Assembly (NCBI GenBank): GCA_014607495.2
Contig: CP053160.1
Span: 1,116,001-1,180,000, forward strand
Direction of reading: 5' to 3'
Source of the DNA: Carposina sasakii
Lineage: Eukaryota; Arthropoda; Insecta; Lepidoptera; Carposinidae
Length of the DNA stretch: 64,000 nt
Both the position numbers and the translations under genes were made by a program. Below are positions 20,354 to 32,354 of this stretch, piece by piece. The notes under the pieces are model-generated. The model had not been told where the DNA came from and searched no databases. It was given only the letters and a program-made list of their open reading frames with translations. The first letter of the stretch is position 1; every line of letters begins with the position of its first letter.

Positions 20354-20563
20354 GACTATAGAAAACCTATTTCCAAAATTTGAGACTCGAAATCTCATGT
20401 TTATTTTTCAAGATTGTATGAACATTCTTGAGTTGATTTGAAATTCTCCATACTATCTGGAAAAATTAAAATCTGATTTTAAGTCTAAAATTTTGTTAGT
20501 AGGTTCCTTTTAGCTAGCTTTTTACATAGCTTTCGCTTAACATACCCCTTTTGTTACACCCTG
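20354..20563. mobile_element. MITE family D, right-half copy
   Basis: Matches the right part of the D copies and ends in 'ttcgcttaacataccc..gttacaccctg' followed by TA. The left terminus is missing. Confidence 0.6.
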
Positions 20564-20914
20564 TATATGTTTGTATGTTCCTTTAATGTGGACTGCGGTA
20601 CTATCATGAAAATAACCGATCGATAAAGACGTTTATATATCCTTGCACTATGACTAAACCGTCGGTTTGAAATGTATTTATTCGTTTTGCATAAACTTGT
20701 TTGAAACGTTCAAGTTTTCTCGAGTTTGTCTCTCTCAGATAGAAATTAAGTTAAAACTGCAGGCTATGTTTGGCTCCGTTTTATTTTATTCCGAGCGCGG
20801 ATTGTGTGTATTTGTATAGAACTGCTTTTTGTATAGAATTAGCGGTTTTCGGCAGCTTCATCTGTCTACATACATACATACACGCGGCTATATATACGAT
20901 ACAATGCAGGATCA

Positions 20915-21010
20915 TAAACGAGATCCTACAGCCTCGTTTAGCGTAGCGGGGCCAGATGATGTACCTAAATGATGTGTGACAAGTGACAATAGTGACAAGT
21001 TGCTTAGCTT
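20915..21010 (-). repeat. Dispersed repeat B, copy 6
   Basis: Partial reverse copy: 'gatcctacagc', 'gcggggccagatg' and 'gtgacaagttgct' blocks. Confidence 0.5.
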
Positions 21011-21798
21011 CGCCTCGGTCATCTTCGGAAAATACAGCAGGACGATAAAGTAACGAATTTCTTCAAGACCTGCTACCCTTTTATGTCTCTTCTATCCTTG
21101 CTTATGTAAAAATATACTTACCTAAATACATAAACTCTTAAATGTAACCTTCCTGATGCAGTCAGGTAAAAACCTAATAGCAGAGGCAAACAAGCAGACA
21201 GTTAGCATATAATTTGAAAAAAAATATTAATTTTCTTTTTAAAATAATTTGCACCAGATATCGCCGGAGCTAAGGATATGAAATGATTTTCTAACTACAT
21301 AAATAGTCACGCCCGTTATTCCCCGAAGAGGTTGGGCAGAAGTGTTCAAAATACACACCCACTTTATAATAAAAATATTTACATAAAACGTCATAAAGAA
21401 AGTACCCCCCAGTTACACCAGACGTACTTATAAGTAGGTTTAAGTTTATTTATTTCGCAAACCCCATCCCATTTTTACATAACCCCCAATGCCTACACTT
21501 ATACATAATAATGTATTATAGGAATTGAATTAACGACTTGTATTTTCGTATTTGTAGAGGTGACCGCGGTCCCTCCCCCTACCCCCCTTGACCTCAGGGG
21601 GTGGCTGGGGGGGGGTGTTCGAAAAAACCCTTTTAAAGTGAAAAGTTAGGACACCAGTGGGCCTTTGTTTCGTATTTATCTATTTACATTTGTGTGTGTA
21701 TTATCCTCGTAACTTTTTGTATTGACGAAATCCGGTGAATTTTATCACGTAATTATCTTGTATTTGTAGCTATACCTATATTAGGTATTCACATATCC
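21011..21798. other. Non-coding stretch with C/G-rich patch
   Basis: No gene seen. A C-rich then G-rich patch lies at 21571-21618, including a run of nine G. Confidence 0.45.
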
Positions 21799-21970
21799 TG
21801 TGCTGATTGGGGGCTTCATTAGAATACATCAGCTGCATCTCCTTCTATGCATATAGTAAGAGCGGGTTCAAAAGCTCAGTGTCGTTCAGGCGATAAGTTA
21901 GCAACTTGTCACTGACCTTAACGCTACACTAAACATGGCTGGGGGATTTGCTACCCCATTTTGGGAATAC
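21799..21970 (+). repeat. Dispersed repeat B, copy 7
   Basis: Contains 'tcctgtgctgattgggggct', 'catcagctgcatctcctt', 'gcgataagttagcaacttgtc', 'ctaaacatggctggggga'. Confidence 0.6.
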
Positions 21971-22002
21971 AATCGTGTGAATATGTACTAAATGAATCTT
22001 CT

Positions 22003-22225
22003 TCTTCTTCAGCCTATTGCAGGCCATAAGGCTACTGCCACAGGAGGGTTTTGCCCATAGTCACCACGCTGGGCAGGCGGGTTGGTGGCCGCAGTGTGAT
22101 TTTCGGACTATGTTGTCAGTACGGGAGGCGCTGCTGCTCACCTCCCGGAAACCTATTGCCTCGTACGATACCCGCGGGCAGGCAGGGGTGGTACACACTC
22201 TACTCTGCCGGCACCACGCGGCTGA
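22003..22225 (-). mobile_element. SINE-like family A, copy
   Basis: Plus-strand order 'cagcctattgcag', 'cccatagtcaccacgctggg', 'ggaggcgctgctgc', 'gccggcaccacgcgg' marks a minus-strand copy. The small open frames here are shared by other copies but resemble no protein. Confidence 0.75.
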
Positions 22226-23530
22226 GTGAATATTTGCGTATAATTGATGCGACTCTCAAAATTTAAGGAAAAATAATTTAAACGTCCGCGTCTTTTTCAG
22301 TGTACGAAGAAATCTAAAAGTATATGTAAAACATATACCAATTACACCTCCCATAATAAAACGAAAACGTAAAAACAGATAAATAAATAAAATTTTAAAA
22401 AAATAGCCTAATAGCGTTCATAAAATGTTGTGCTCATTAATAGTTGACATGTATATAATTCTGGACATATTTTTATTTTAGTCAGGAAAGGAATTGCTAA
22501 GCGAAGTTCTTCAAACCCCCTGTACCTATAGCTAATTACGTGTTCTACCAAAACTATTAAACAAAAAGCTATTACACGAATAAAATTACGATCTAGAAAC
22601 TGAAAATATCCGTTTCGACGCTCATATTTAAGCAATCCGGGCAGAAAAATACATTATTGGTGGTTGAAACGATGCCTTAGGGTGACATCGATCCTCCACA
22701 TACGTTCTAAGTTAGGGATACAAGTTACGTGCGGAGGCGGACACTGTTAATTAGTTACAATTAAACTATTGGTTAATCTAGATTAGGGCGGTACTTTGCT
22801 AGTATGGTCCAGTTTTATCCATTATTTCATTCATTTTGATTAGTAATTGACTGCTTGTGAATTAACCTATTCTCGTGTTACAAGATATATACATAATGGC
22901 ATTGTTTCTAAAATAGAATAGCCAGAACTGCAGCTCTTGTTAATATTTTATTATATTTAATTTCATAACCAAAAACTACGGTGGAAAGATTCGCCAAGGA
23001 CATATGACAATGTCGTCATGAAAAGGAATCCTTTATAAGTGCTGGAGGATCTATAGATAAATAGATTACAATTAACACATTCGCTGCCGGCAGATTTTTT
23101 AAGCATGCCGACGCCAGTTCAACGCCTAGTGCCTAGACGCAAATAAGCTTCGGCGGAGTCTCTAGAAAACTAAGAAGACGCAAATAAGTAGTAAATAAAA
23201 GTTTTACAACATAGACCAAACCCTCTCTAACCCAACCATCCCTTATCTAAAATCGGTTTGAAAATAAAACCCGTTAGAGCCCCAGCAGGAATTAGGGGTG
23301 CGGGGTAGAACTAATAAATCGAGAAATAATAACGCGAGCCTTTTTTACCCCCACCCGCAGTGGGATAAAGGGGGCTAATCACATTGTTTCAAGGGGTTGT
23401 GTCAAATTACTTGCGATGTAGGATTTAGTAAATTAAAGCCTTTTATAATTCCGTAATTTCATAATTTGTCCGCGACTTCGTCCGTGTAGACTACATAAAC
23501 AATTTAGCCTATGTCCTTCTCCATACTGTC
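22226..23530. other. Non-coding stretch
   Basis: No supported gene. A short Helitron-end-like piece lies near 23469-23495 on the minus strand ('gacgaagtcgcgga'). Confidence 0.45.
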
Positions 23531-23790
23531 AACTATCATCATCATCATTTAAAGCCCACTGTTGGACATAGGCCTCCCCCAACATCCTCCACTCCGACCG
23601 GTCGGAAACAACCTGCATCCAACCGACGCCCGCGACCTTGGCCAGGTCGTCCGTCCAACTCGCGGGTGGCCTTCCCGCGCTGCGTTTGCCGATACGTGGT
23701 ATCCACTCTAAACTCCATCGGCCATCAGTTCTTCGAGCTATGTGCCCTGCCCATTGCCACTTCAGCTTGCTGGACCGTTGAGCTATGTCA
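23531..23790 (-). pseudogene. RTE-type LINE ORF, C-terminal fragment
   Basis: The minus-strand frame reads SSKLKWQWAGHIARRTDGRW, then ...RPPASWTDDLAKVAGVGW... and ends at the stop beside a (GAT)n tail (23535-23549 on the plus strand). This is the standard C-terminus of insect RTE-like endonuclease/reverse transcriptase proteins. Only the 3' end is present. The same segment recurs at 26985-27262 in the opposite orientation. Confidence 0.75.
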
Positions 23791-23895
23791 ACTATATGAA
23801 TGCAAAAATTCAAGTAGACTGGTTGAATAAATAAAGCGTGAAGGGGTAACAAAGAAACAAACAAACAACTACATTTTTAATACGAGTTGGGATTA

Positions 23896-24043
23896 GTGCT
23901 GTGCTGATGCAGGGCTTCACACATCTGCTGCATCTCCTTCCGTGTATGTCCGGGAATCAGAGTGGCGGGAAAGATCAGTCGATATATACGACTATATATC
24001 GACTGATCTTTCCCGCCACTCTGATTCCACCTTTGTGATCATA
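23896..24043 (+). repeat. Dispersed repeat B, copy 8, with central hairpin
   Basis: Family B flanks ('gtgctgatgcagggcttcac' and 'ctttgtgatca') surround the perfect inverted repeat at 23953-24028, which replaces the family's middle. Confidence 0.55.
23953..24028. repeat. Perfect 36-bp inverted repeat with 4-nt loop
   Basis: The arms 23953-23988 and 23993-24028 are exact reverse complements, separated only by CGAC. The arm is moderately GC-rich in its outer part (GTGGCGGGAAAG). Confidence 0.9.
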
Positions 24044-24044
24044 C

Positions 24045-24393
24045 TATTCTGTCGTCAATGTTCCTGAATACTACGGAATCTCCTCATCATCACGATCATT
24101 TTTCTCCATGGAAGCATACCTGGAAAGTGTCTGGTTCCAAAGTTGAGTAAATAGACTACGTTTTTCTGCATAAATGCACATAGACGCGTGTAACAAGATT
24201 TTTTCACGAAAAATAATTAATATCTGTCAATGAAATAACTAGCATAAACACTGGACACTATAAATTTCACCCGATCAAGAAAAAAAAAATAAAAAAAAAC
24301 ATTATTTCCCAGCATTTTTTTGGCATAAACTTACTTTATTTGATGTATAGAGTACGTACCCTTCGTTAAGGGTGGCGACGAATAAACACCCTA
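24045..24393. mobile_element. MITE family C, copy 2
   Basis: Follows the 763-1141 copy from 'gtcgtcaatgttcc' to 'acccttcgttaagggtgg' and ends in a decayed 'caccctatata'. The left tip is lost. Confidence 0.65.
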
Positions 24394-25589
24394 TATATGT
24401 GAGTAGACCTGAAAATTATATGATTATGTAATTAAATTGCATAGCATTAAGTTCGCCCTGACTTCAGAGAACAGCGCTATTTTTATTTTACCTCATTATT
24501 CAAATAACTTTTCCAAATAGAAAGAAAATTTTGTATTCGAAGTAGGAGAGAAAGAATTTTTCTTAAAAACATCTATTCCTGATTACTATTTTTATTTCAG
24601 ATAAAAATTAACTTATTTATAGGTATAAACAAAGGTATTATCGTGACACAGAATTAATTTTAAAACTAAACAGGGGGATAATTCTAGAAAATTTTGGAAC
24701 CGAAACGCAATCACTAACGAACCGTTAACGAAACTCGGTTCGAAGCAATATATACTTACCGCTTGATTAATAAGATATATTTTAGCACGCATCGATCGTG
24801 AATATGACAGAATAAAAACAAATATGTATCTCGTGCTGAAATGTATCTAATTACGTCACCGTAAAGTAATAATTGTTTTGTTCTGAGCGTCTACAACGGT
24901 TCCGTTTCGGCTTCGTTCCAACTTGAGAATTGGCGCCCCCTGGTTAAACTTTTATCGGCTTCACGCAGAGGATCTGACGAAGGCACAACTCTGAGGAGGT
25001 GACCAAACAACGTTCTTTCATACAGTGTCGGTGTTATGCGATTGACATTTATTTATTTATTCTTTATTCAAAAGAATAAATAAATATTAATACAAAAAAC
25101 TTAAAGCTAGATACAATGTCCCACAAAACTGCTTGCGCCGTTTGACTGTGAGGTTGGTGAAAAGGGAAGCGCTTCCGGCCCCATCATTAGGCCACTAGTT
25201 GTTATTTGGCCTATCTGTATATTCCACTCATTGTGCGAAACTTCGATATCTCGTTCTAGGATTTGTGGTTTTATTTTGCGTCCTATATGCTATATGACGG
25301 GCGGAATAGTTTATGATGGCATATCGATTTACAGCTTATCCTTCTGGTCCGTCCTTAATGGAGGGCCCCTAATTTGGTTTAGAGCAAGCAAGGGATTCTT
25401 TTTACCGTGATCGATAAAGCAAACCGAGAGGGGTGGCTCAAATCAATTTGGATGCTAGTTCACAGGTTTTGCACAGTTTTATTTGTATTCAATTATATGA
25501 AAAACGTAAGCTTTGTTGTGATATTAAATAAGAGAATCGGACAATTTGAAACAGGTAATTAGTCAGACACGGTTGAGTTCCCAGAATGG
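24394..25589. other. Non-coding stretch, nothing assigned
   Basis: No exon or RNA gene recognised. A palindromic 'ttattcttt..aaaagaataaata' lies at about 25057-25083. Confidence 0.45.
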
Positions 25590-25700
25590 GGTTAGATAGA
25601 ACTGCAGATTACGTTCCATAGCGGGGCCAGATGTAAAAGGTCAGTAACAAGTTACTGGCTCATCGCTTATAGGACGCCACCGAGTTCCTCCTGTGACATG
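25590..25700 (-). repeat. Dispersed repeat B, copy 9
   Basis: Partial reverse copy with 'agcggggccagatgtaaaag', 'gtaacaagttactggctcat'. Confidence 0.55.
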
Positions 25701-26513
25701 CATGATGCCCGCCACTTCACCCGCGTGATCGTAAATTATAGCATGTGTATGCATATAAGTGCCAAGTTTCATCAAAATCTCGTCAATAGTTTCTGCAAGA
25801 AAGAGCAAGAACTACTCGCACCCACATAACATCTGTCTTCGCCACATTATGGTAGGATTGTTTCTAGGACAAAATGTGAACTATTATAGAAACATCACAC
25901 AGTTTGACACCCTGCCTCTGAATCGATGTATTAGATACACTCCACTGTCTTTTATTAGAAACCATTATACTATGAATCCTCTGATGTATTAGGTATATTA
26001 TTGCGTACATAAACAAATACAGGGAAAATAGATGGAAATAATTTGATAGAGTTTTAACTTTTAGTTGAGGAAGAGTTATTAAAAAGATTGAAAATTTGTA
26101 CAATATTTACGTTATTACTATTTTTTATGTACAAAATATAACTATTTTTGTGTAGTCTTATATACCTAAGGTAAGACAGGATATTATAAAGGCTGTGAGC
26201 AAATTGAATGAACTATTTTTATATAAATGGAGTGTTTCTTTCTTTTTAACATATTTTCACACAAAAATAAAGAGTTAAATAAGATAACATAACCAGCAGG
26301 TGAGATTTTACCCTTTGCCCTTTACCCACTCTTTATTTAGGTACGTGGTATTCCCAGATGTCTGTTTTGCTTTATTCGAAGAGCTATTTTGAATATTGGC
26401 TTACCTAATAACTGCATTATGTCTAAAACTTTAATATTTAATATGTTGGTTATATAAAAATACTAATAACAATACTACATTGATATAAACTTATTTTTAA
26501 TTGTACTTGAATA
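25701..26513. other. Non-coding stretch, nothing assigned
   Basis: AT-rich; open frames at 25759-25992 (+) and 25864-26103 (-) overlap on opposite strands and have no recognisable content. Confidence 0.45.
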
Positions 26514-27262
26514 TGAACTATGATGGCCTCGATGGCCTCAATCGAGTCTCCCAACAGGTGGGCCTGAAGATGAACATGGACAAGACGAAGATCATGTCGA
26601 ACGTCCATGTGCAGCCCACTCCTGTACTGGTTGGGAGCTCGATGCTTGAAGTTGTTGACGAGTATGTTTACCTGGGACAGACGGTCAAACTAGGTAAGTC
26701 CAACTTTGAGAAGGAGGTAACTCGGCGAATCCAACTCGGCTGGGCAGCGTTCGGGAAACTACGAAGCTTATTTGTGTCCAAGATACCCCAGTCCTTAAAG
26801 ACGAAGGTATTCAACCAGTGCGTGCTGCCGGTGATGACCTACGGTGCCGAGACGTGGTCTCTAACTATGTGCCTCATAAAAAAGCTCAGGATCGCACAGC
26901 GAGCGATGGAGAGAGCTATGCTTGGGATCTCTCTGCGTGATTGAATCAGAAATGAGGAGATCCGCAGACGTACAAAGATCACCGACATAGCTCAACGGTC
27001 CAGCAAGCTGAAGTGGCAATGAGCAGGGCACATAGCTCGAAGAACTGATGGCCGATGGAGTCGGAAAGTTCTAGAGTGGATACCACGTATCGGCAAGCGC
27101 AGCGTGGGAAGGCCACCCGCGAGGTGGACGGATGACCTGGCCAAGGTTGCGGGCGTCGGTTGGATGCAGGCTGCTTCCGACCGGTCGGAGTGGAGGTTGT
27201 TGGGGGAGGCCTATGTCCAACAGTGGACTTCTCAGGGCTGTAAATGATGATGATGATGATGA
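26514..27262 (+). pseudogene. RTE-type LINE, 5'-truncated, two stop codons
   Basis: The frame starts inside the reverse transcriptase region (VGLKMNMDKTKIMSN, then EYVYLGQTV, CVLPVMTYGAETWSL) and runs into the C-terminus (RPARWTDDLAKVAGVGWMQ). This is the normal order at the 3' end of RTE-like LINEs. Two in-frame stops interrupt it: TGA at 26942-26944, where the relatives have CGA (Arg), and TGA at 27019-27021 in place of TGG (Trp). Both fit C-to-T type decay. The element ends in a (ATG)n tract at 27244-27263, typical of RTE tails. No catalytic FADD motif remains because the 5' part is missing. Confidence 0.85.
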
Positions 27263-28169
27263 ACTATGAGTATGAATATATAGTTTAGTTATATGTATAT
27301 TTAGTTTAACTTAAATTTTATTAAGATTTTGATCTTTAGTAATATTTACTTTGCTGAGGTAAGTTCTGAGGGGTAAGCACGAACCTCTCGATAGTCCGTA
27401 ACGCTATCGTCAAACTGCAATACCAAAATCTATGTGATTTGAGATTTTGCTAGCTAGTCGCTAGCGTTACGCCGCGTAAAAAGGTTTGTGCTTACCCCAC
27501 TGGTGATAGCATTTGAGGCCGTTACGCTAGGCATCCCCAGTATTACTTTCTAATAAATATTGGTTTTTAATAGGCGGGTCTCCGAGTAGCAGTAGGTACG
27601 TCACCTTGGCCGAGGAAAGGTCGCAGCTCGTGAGAAAAAACTTTACAAGGCTGCTCTCTCTATGCGAGAGCTATTGCCTATTGAAATTTTTTAACGAAAA
27701 ATATTGGTTCTACTTCTGAATAACAGAAAATCACGACGGTTAATTTATTACCGCTCTAACAAATGCGGACAAAGTCGTGGGGTATAACTAGTTCTGAAAT
27801 CCTCACAGTGAAATTAGACACCTTTTCGAAAGTTGGTTACGCACCGTCCTCATTTACGAAACAAATTAGCATCCTTATTCACCAGCAATTATTTGCAGAC
27901 CTTACGCGAAGGCTAAACCTACCTCTGTACGTATAGTTCGAAGGCTGTGTAAACCCGAGCCTGTGGGACTAACAAAAAGGATTTCCTAAACCTTTTCTAC
28001 TAATTATTCGAATTTCGCAAACGGTTTAATGCGTGCCTTTGGACATATTTAAAACAGAACTTTCTACCCCCGAGCCCACATTTCGGTAGTTAGCAGTAGG
28101 ATGAGAAAAACGAGAAAAAACACCCCCTCAACCCCTCAAGTGGGGTGAAAAATGCGTAGTTTTAGCTAA
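27263..28169. other. Non-coding stretch
   Basis: No gene. A Helitron-end-like piece 'gcggacaaagtcgtgggg...actagt' lies at 27766-27793 (+). Confidence 0.45.
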
Positions 28170-28450
28170 TCTACATGGACCGGGTGGGGTTGTTTAAACT
28201 GGGCGGGGGGTGGTTTTAGGCTTTTTAACACTGTACAAAAATGAGGGAGGCTGGGGGGTGCGTGTGTGGAATCGGATGTATTATGTGCGAATCTATTTAT
28301 GTGTTCTACCCCCTCGCGTTAATATCGGTCGCCATGGAAACGGCCCGATTACTGCATGTCTACTCGATTTTTCGCCGGTTTTTCCGTTGTAATCAAATGA
28401 GGTGCGACGAGTGTGTCGGGGTGGGGGGAGGGGGTGCTTAAGGGGTGACA
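28170..28450 (+). other. G-run-rich block, possible G-quadruplexes
   Basis: Strikingly G-rich for this AT-rich window. At 28418-28445 there are four runs of at least four G on the plus strand. At 28181-28211 there are four runs of at least three G with one long loop. Two overlapping open frames (28210-28392 and 28241-28441) resemble nothing known and are probably a by-product of the low AT content. It may be an unrecognised regulatory region or exon. Confidence 0.5.
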
Positions 28451-29002
28451 CGCGTGTACTCAATTATCCCCAGTGAATCAATAGCGAGATGAGGGTAGTT
28501 CTGATGTTTGTGACACGCTTAATGCCTTTTTATCGGGCTTAATTTTTGCCTATTTTGAAGAAATTTGGATACTTATAGAGGGGGTTGACCTAATTTCATT
28601 GATGAGGGTATTTTGACTCGCTGAACTGAATTAAAGCAGTATAAACAGTATTGCAGAATTATAAGATTTTTATTTTTTATCTGTACGAGTAATGTAAATG
28701 TGACGTCATTAAGGGACTATATTACGTAGGAAGCAATTAATTCATTTTTGAGAATTTTTGAGAACCTCTTTTAGGTATTATAGGTAAGGTATATAATGCT
28801 TTTGTAGATGTATATAGGTATTGTAAGCACTCAACTACTAAATAAATCAGTGATAAAAAAAATCGTATACATATAGTAATTATTAATCTTCAATCATTCA
28901 AAGGCGATATTTAGGTATTTACTCCTATTTATTTAGTCATTATTTTATCTAAAGGTAACATACTAATTAATAGTAATATTACCAGACTATGCTAATTATT
29001 TC
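28451..29002. other. Non-coding stretch, nothing assigned
   Basis: AT-rich, no supported feature. Confidence 0.45.
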
Positions 29003-29175
29003 CGAGAGGCGGGCAGCAGCACCTCCCGTGCTGACAACATAGTCCGATAATCACACTGCGGTTACTAACCCGCCTGCCCAGCGTGGTGACTATGGGCAAT
29101 ACCCCCCTGTGGCAGTAGCCTTGTGGCGTGCCCTGGGGGAGGCCTACGTCCAGCAGTGGACTGCAATAGGCTGAA
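29003..29175 (+). mobile_element. SINE-like family A, copy
   Basis: Forward copy from 'gaggcgggcagcagc' to 'cagcagtggactgcaataggctga'; the head ('gcgtggtgccggc') is missing. Confidence 0.75.
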
Positions 29176-29221
29176 AACGATACTAATTATCATTGAATTG
29201 AAACTCTTCAGAAAATACACG

Positions 29222-29395
29222 ACATCATCATTACCTACGTCAGCTGCAGTTCTATCAATGCATATTATAAGAGTCGACTAAGCGACTTAGAGGCGTTCTC
29301 TCAAGCGACAAGCTAGCAACTTGCCACTTATATTCTACATCTTGTCCCACATTGCTAAATGTGTCTCTAGGATCTTGCTCATCTATCTGAACAAT
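29222..29395 (+). repeat. Dispersed repeat B, copy 10
   Basis: Contains 'cgtcagctgcagttctatca', 'aagagtcgactaagcgactt', 'gcgacaagctagcaacttg', 'ctaaatgtgtctctaggat'. Confidence 0.55.
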
Positions 29396-29424
29396 AAGGT
29401 AGGTGCATACTTTATTTTATATTA

Positions 29425-29655
29425 CAGTTAGCTTCAGGAGGGATGATGGTCAATGGCCCAAGGCGGTGACGGAATGGTGGCCACGGGGACGCTTTAAGAC
29501 CGAGGGGCAAACCACCCGCCCGATGGTCAGATGATATCCGAAGGGTTGCTGGACAGCAGTGGATGAGGTTGGCCCAAGACAGAGAACAGTGGCATAGGGA
29601 AGAGGAGGCCTTTACTCAGCAGTGGGTGTAAGAGACTGTATAGATAGATAGACAG
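29425..29655 (+). pseudogene. RTE-like LINE C-terminus, second subfamily
   Basis: One frame reads RPRGKPPARWSDDIRRVAGQ followed by QWMRLAQDREQWHREEEAFT and a stop at 29629-29631. This is the same C-terminal module as at 26985-27262 but clearly a different subfamily. The upstream stretch (DGQWPKAVTEWWPRGR) is in another phase, so a frameshift lies near 29493. The tail is a short (TAGA)n repeat (29640-29651). Confidence 0.75.
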
Positions 29656-31750
29656 TTAGCTTCTGGGAAAAAGTAACTACGGTATTGCTAACGGTGACTT
29701 TAACAAACAAACAAACAATAAAATATCATGTAGGCATTAGTGAAGATCTCATCGAAACCTTATTTTCGAATAGCTATTTATATGATAGTTAAGTTTTAGA
29801 TTAATCTATTAAAACTTGCTTTTGCCAACTTTCTCTTCATATATTTAATTTTTAGATACTCCGGATCGTTTTCCAGAAAAGCTTCATTTTTATATGTAAA
29901 ATTGCTCTTCCAAATATAATTCTGATCTGTCTGTAATGAATATATTTCACCCATTTGCCAACATTGCCATAACTGAACAAAAATACATGTGTAGATCATT
30001 TTTGTATAATTTGGTCGAATTTTATGCTCAGCGCCATCTCTAAGAATTTTCCAAAACTAAATGAACCTTGTGGAACGTTATCCCTAATTTCCCAGTTTCC
30101 TCCTGCGGTGGGCGCGACCGTGTTGTTTTCTTGGTACTGAGTTTTCAAAATTTTCCGCTGGAGGGCAGTAGTAAGGGCTGTAAAAACGCTACCCTGTTGG
30201 TTCTGGTTTTATTACGTGAAATCGTTAACAAAGTGTTGTGTGGTGCCATATATCTCTGGCACTTGTGCCATTAAAATAATTTAAGGCAACATGTCGTTTG
30301 AATGACCAATTTATAGCCTGTATTATTCTGACGTACACCTACATATATCATACTGACAAGTTTTATCAAAATCAGTTTTTCGTAAAAGCGTGCTGACAGG
30401 TGAGGTCTAAAAGATAGGTTGACTTTTCTATAGAGACTATATTAACTATATAAAAAAATTTCACAAAAGACGAAAGAATTCTCCTTGGGTATTTCTTGAT
30501 CATAAATAAAACTCGACACTATTTTGCAGTACTTCAGATTTATTTATAAAAGTAATTTTAAATAAAATAACAATTTCCACGCAAATAAATACAACTATAT
30601 TAATAGTAACTATAATAACTTTGTCACTTCATGTCCTCATCTTAGTTTACCATTTATATTGTTATTTTAATATTTTGAAATGCACTTTTTTCTCTTTTGG
30701 CACGTTGTTATCGTTGGTTTCTATCCGGACGGCTCTATACAAACAAACAAATATAACACCCAAGTTTACTTGAGAGGGATTGACATGTTTCTCTTAAACA
30801 TACAATAATATATACATATTAGAATTACCATAAAGAATCTCTTCAAAATTAATACTTATGTGAAATATCACTGAAAATATATTTAGAATTTTCCGAACGG
30901 GATTTACAAAAGTAAGAAGATTCAATTCCATGCCTAATATTAATACTTTTTCATGTGAACACGAGTAAATACAAAAACGATAACAAAAGTCGTGTTTTTT
31001 TTTTCTTTCATTTCTTACTCACTGATTTCCTCGTTAACTTTGACAAACTAAAAATCACAAGGCTCCTACAGAATTTTATTTTATTATCTAAGATACTTAC
31101 TAAATCTTTAAGAACTAACTTGAAAACGGCAATACTATGAACAAAAGCACATTTACTAGAAAATTTTGTAGCTACGAAGATTTTTTGAATTAAGATACCA
31201 GAGAACTTTACAAGCCTTCATATTCGAAATAAAATTAGTACATTCATAGTTAGATCGTTTAAATTACTATCTGTTTTTTATTTACCTATTCCTACTATAT
31301 TACTTATTTACTTATGTGTTAATAAAAACCTGTTATTATACCTATAAATTCAATTAAATCATAAAATTTGTAGGGCAAATGCTTGTAAATATTTCCATTA
31401 CTGATACTTATGATATTGAACGTTCCACAAAATTTCCAAGTAAATACACACACCATTACTTATATTAACCAGGTATTCCGTTTAACACAACATAATAATA
31501 TAGAATCTTAAAGATTAGCAACAGTCAACTTTAAAACAATACATAAAACAATTACTAAAGCAATTTTTACAACTACTACAATAGAATTTTCAAAAAAAAT
31601 CTTTCCACTTTTCAATAAACATTTTACACATATTATTACGACAACACAACCTGAAAAATCCTCATGTAAAATGAGTATAGATACAAGGTGTAACTGACAG
31701 CCAGGCAAATACTGATATTCTGACTGCAAATTATAATTTTGAAAGGAAAG
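29656..31750. other. Non-coding stretch, nothing assigned
   Basis: Unusually free of recognisable repeats and strongly AT-rich; candidate single-copy DNA. No splice-bounded exon seen. Confidence 0.4.
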
Positions 31751-31755
31751 AAACC
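31751..31755. repeat. Target-site duplication of BEL-1, left
   Basis: AAACC here equals AAACC at 37629-37633. Five bases is the usual BEL/Pao duplication. Confidence 0.85.
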
Positions 31756-32056
31756 TGTACGATCTATGACCGTACATTGAACTCCTAAGTCGCGTCAGCA
31801 ATATTACACGGCGCGCTTATTTATTTAATTTCTTTATACTTTGATGTTCTAATTACAATTCATTGTACCTACCAGTGTAATACCGATCACCAAACCAATC
31901 GCGCGTATTCACTCTCCTATCTCACCATTTACTTACCAGTTACTTTACCATTCTTTAGTGTTACTTAGCTCGTGTTTATTCTTAGAATAAATCTCAGTGA
32001 TTATAACCTGTGACTTTCTATTCACCATCCTTTATTCTAGATGTACGAACCGTACA
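31756..32056 (+). repeat. BEL-1 5' LTR
   Basis: 301 bp, starting TGTACG and ending CGTACA, so the tips are 6-bp inverse. It carries 'ccgtaca'-type motifs near both ends and an AATAAA-like 'agaataaatc' near 31985. Confidence 0.95.
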
Positions 32057-32062
32057 TTTAAA

Positions 32063-32075
32063 TGGTCCTTCGAGC
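32063..32075 (+). promoter_or_regulatory. BEL-1 primer-binding site (tRNA-Tyr type)
   Basis: TGGTCCTTCGAGC starts six bases after the LTR. It is complementary to the 13 terminal bases (GCTCGAAGGACCA) of animal tRNA-Tyr. Confidence 0.75.
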
Positions 32076-32311
32076 GTAAAAGGAACCAGTCGTGAGTGTT
32101 AAATCAGTGACATTTTCAAAACAAGTGTGTTATAAAAAGTGTAGTGCACGAGGATTTCACTGTTTTGCGACAAACAGTTCCTGAGTTATACCAGCGCTGT
32201 GGACAGATTAAGTCCAGAGCGAGCTCTTGCCATTACCAGGCCGAGCTGTTTAACTGCCACCACCGAGCCTGACCAAGGATCGCAGTATCACCAAATCCGA
32301 CACCAATCCAA

Positions 32312-32317
32312 GTAAGA
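32312..32317 (+). promoter_or_regulatory. Candidate splice donor before gag
   Basis: AA|GTAAGA lies 43 bp upstream of the gag ATG. With the acceptor ending at 35202 it would remove gag and integrase and give a short env message. Confidence 0.4.
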
Positions 32318-32354
32318 TCTTTCCATTTTTACTTTGCTTTACAACACCATCACC

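Noticed and set aside
21571..21618. G-quadruplex at the G9 run
   Set aside because: Only three usable G-runs on one strand; weaker than the 28.4-kb site.
22017..22266. Two 70-residue open frames
   Set aside because: They fall inside a SINE-like family A copy and are not conserved as frames in the other eight copies.
32334..32354. Start of the BEL-1 frame at 32334
   Set aside because: That codon is TTG. The ATG at 32355 has a strong initiation context.
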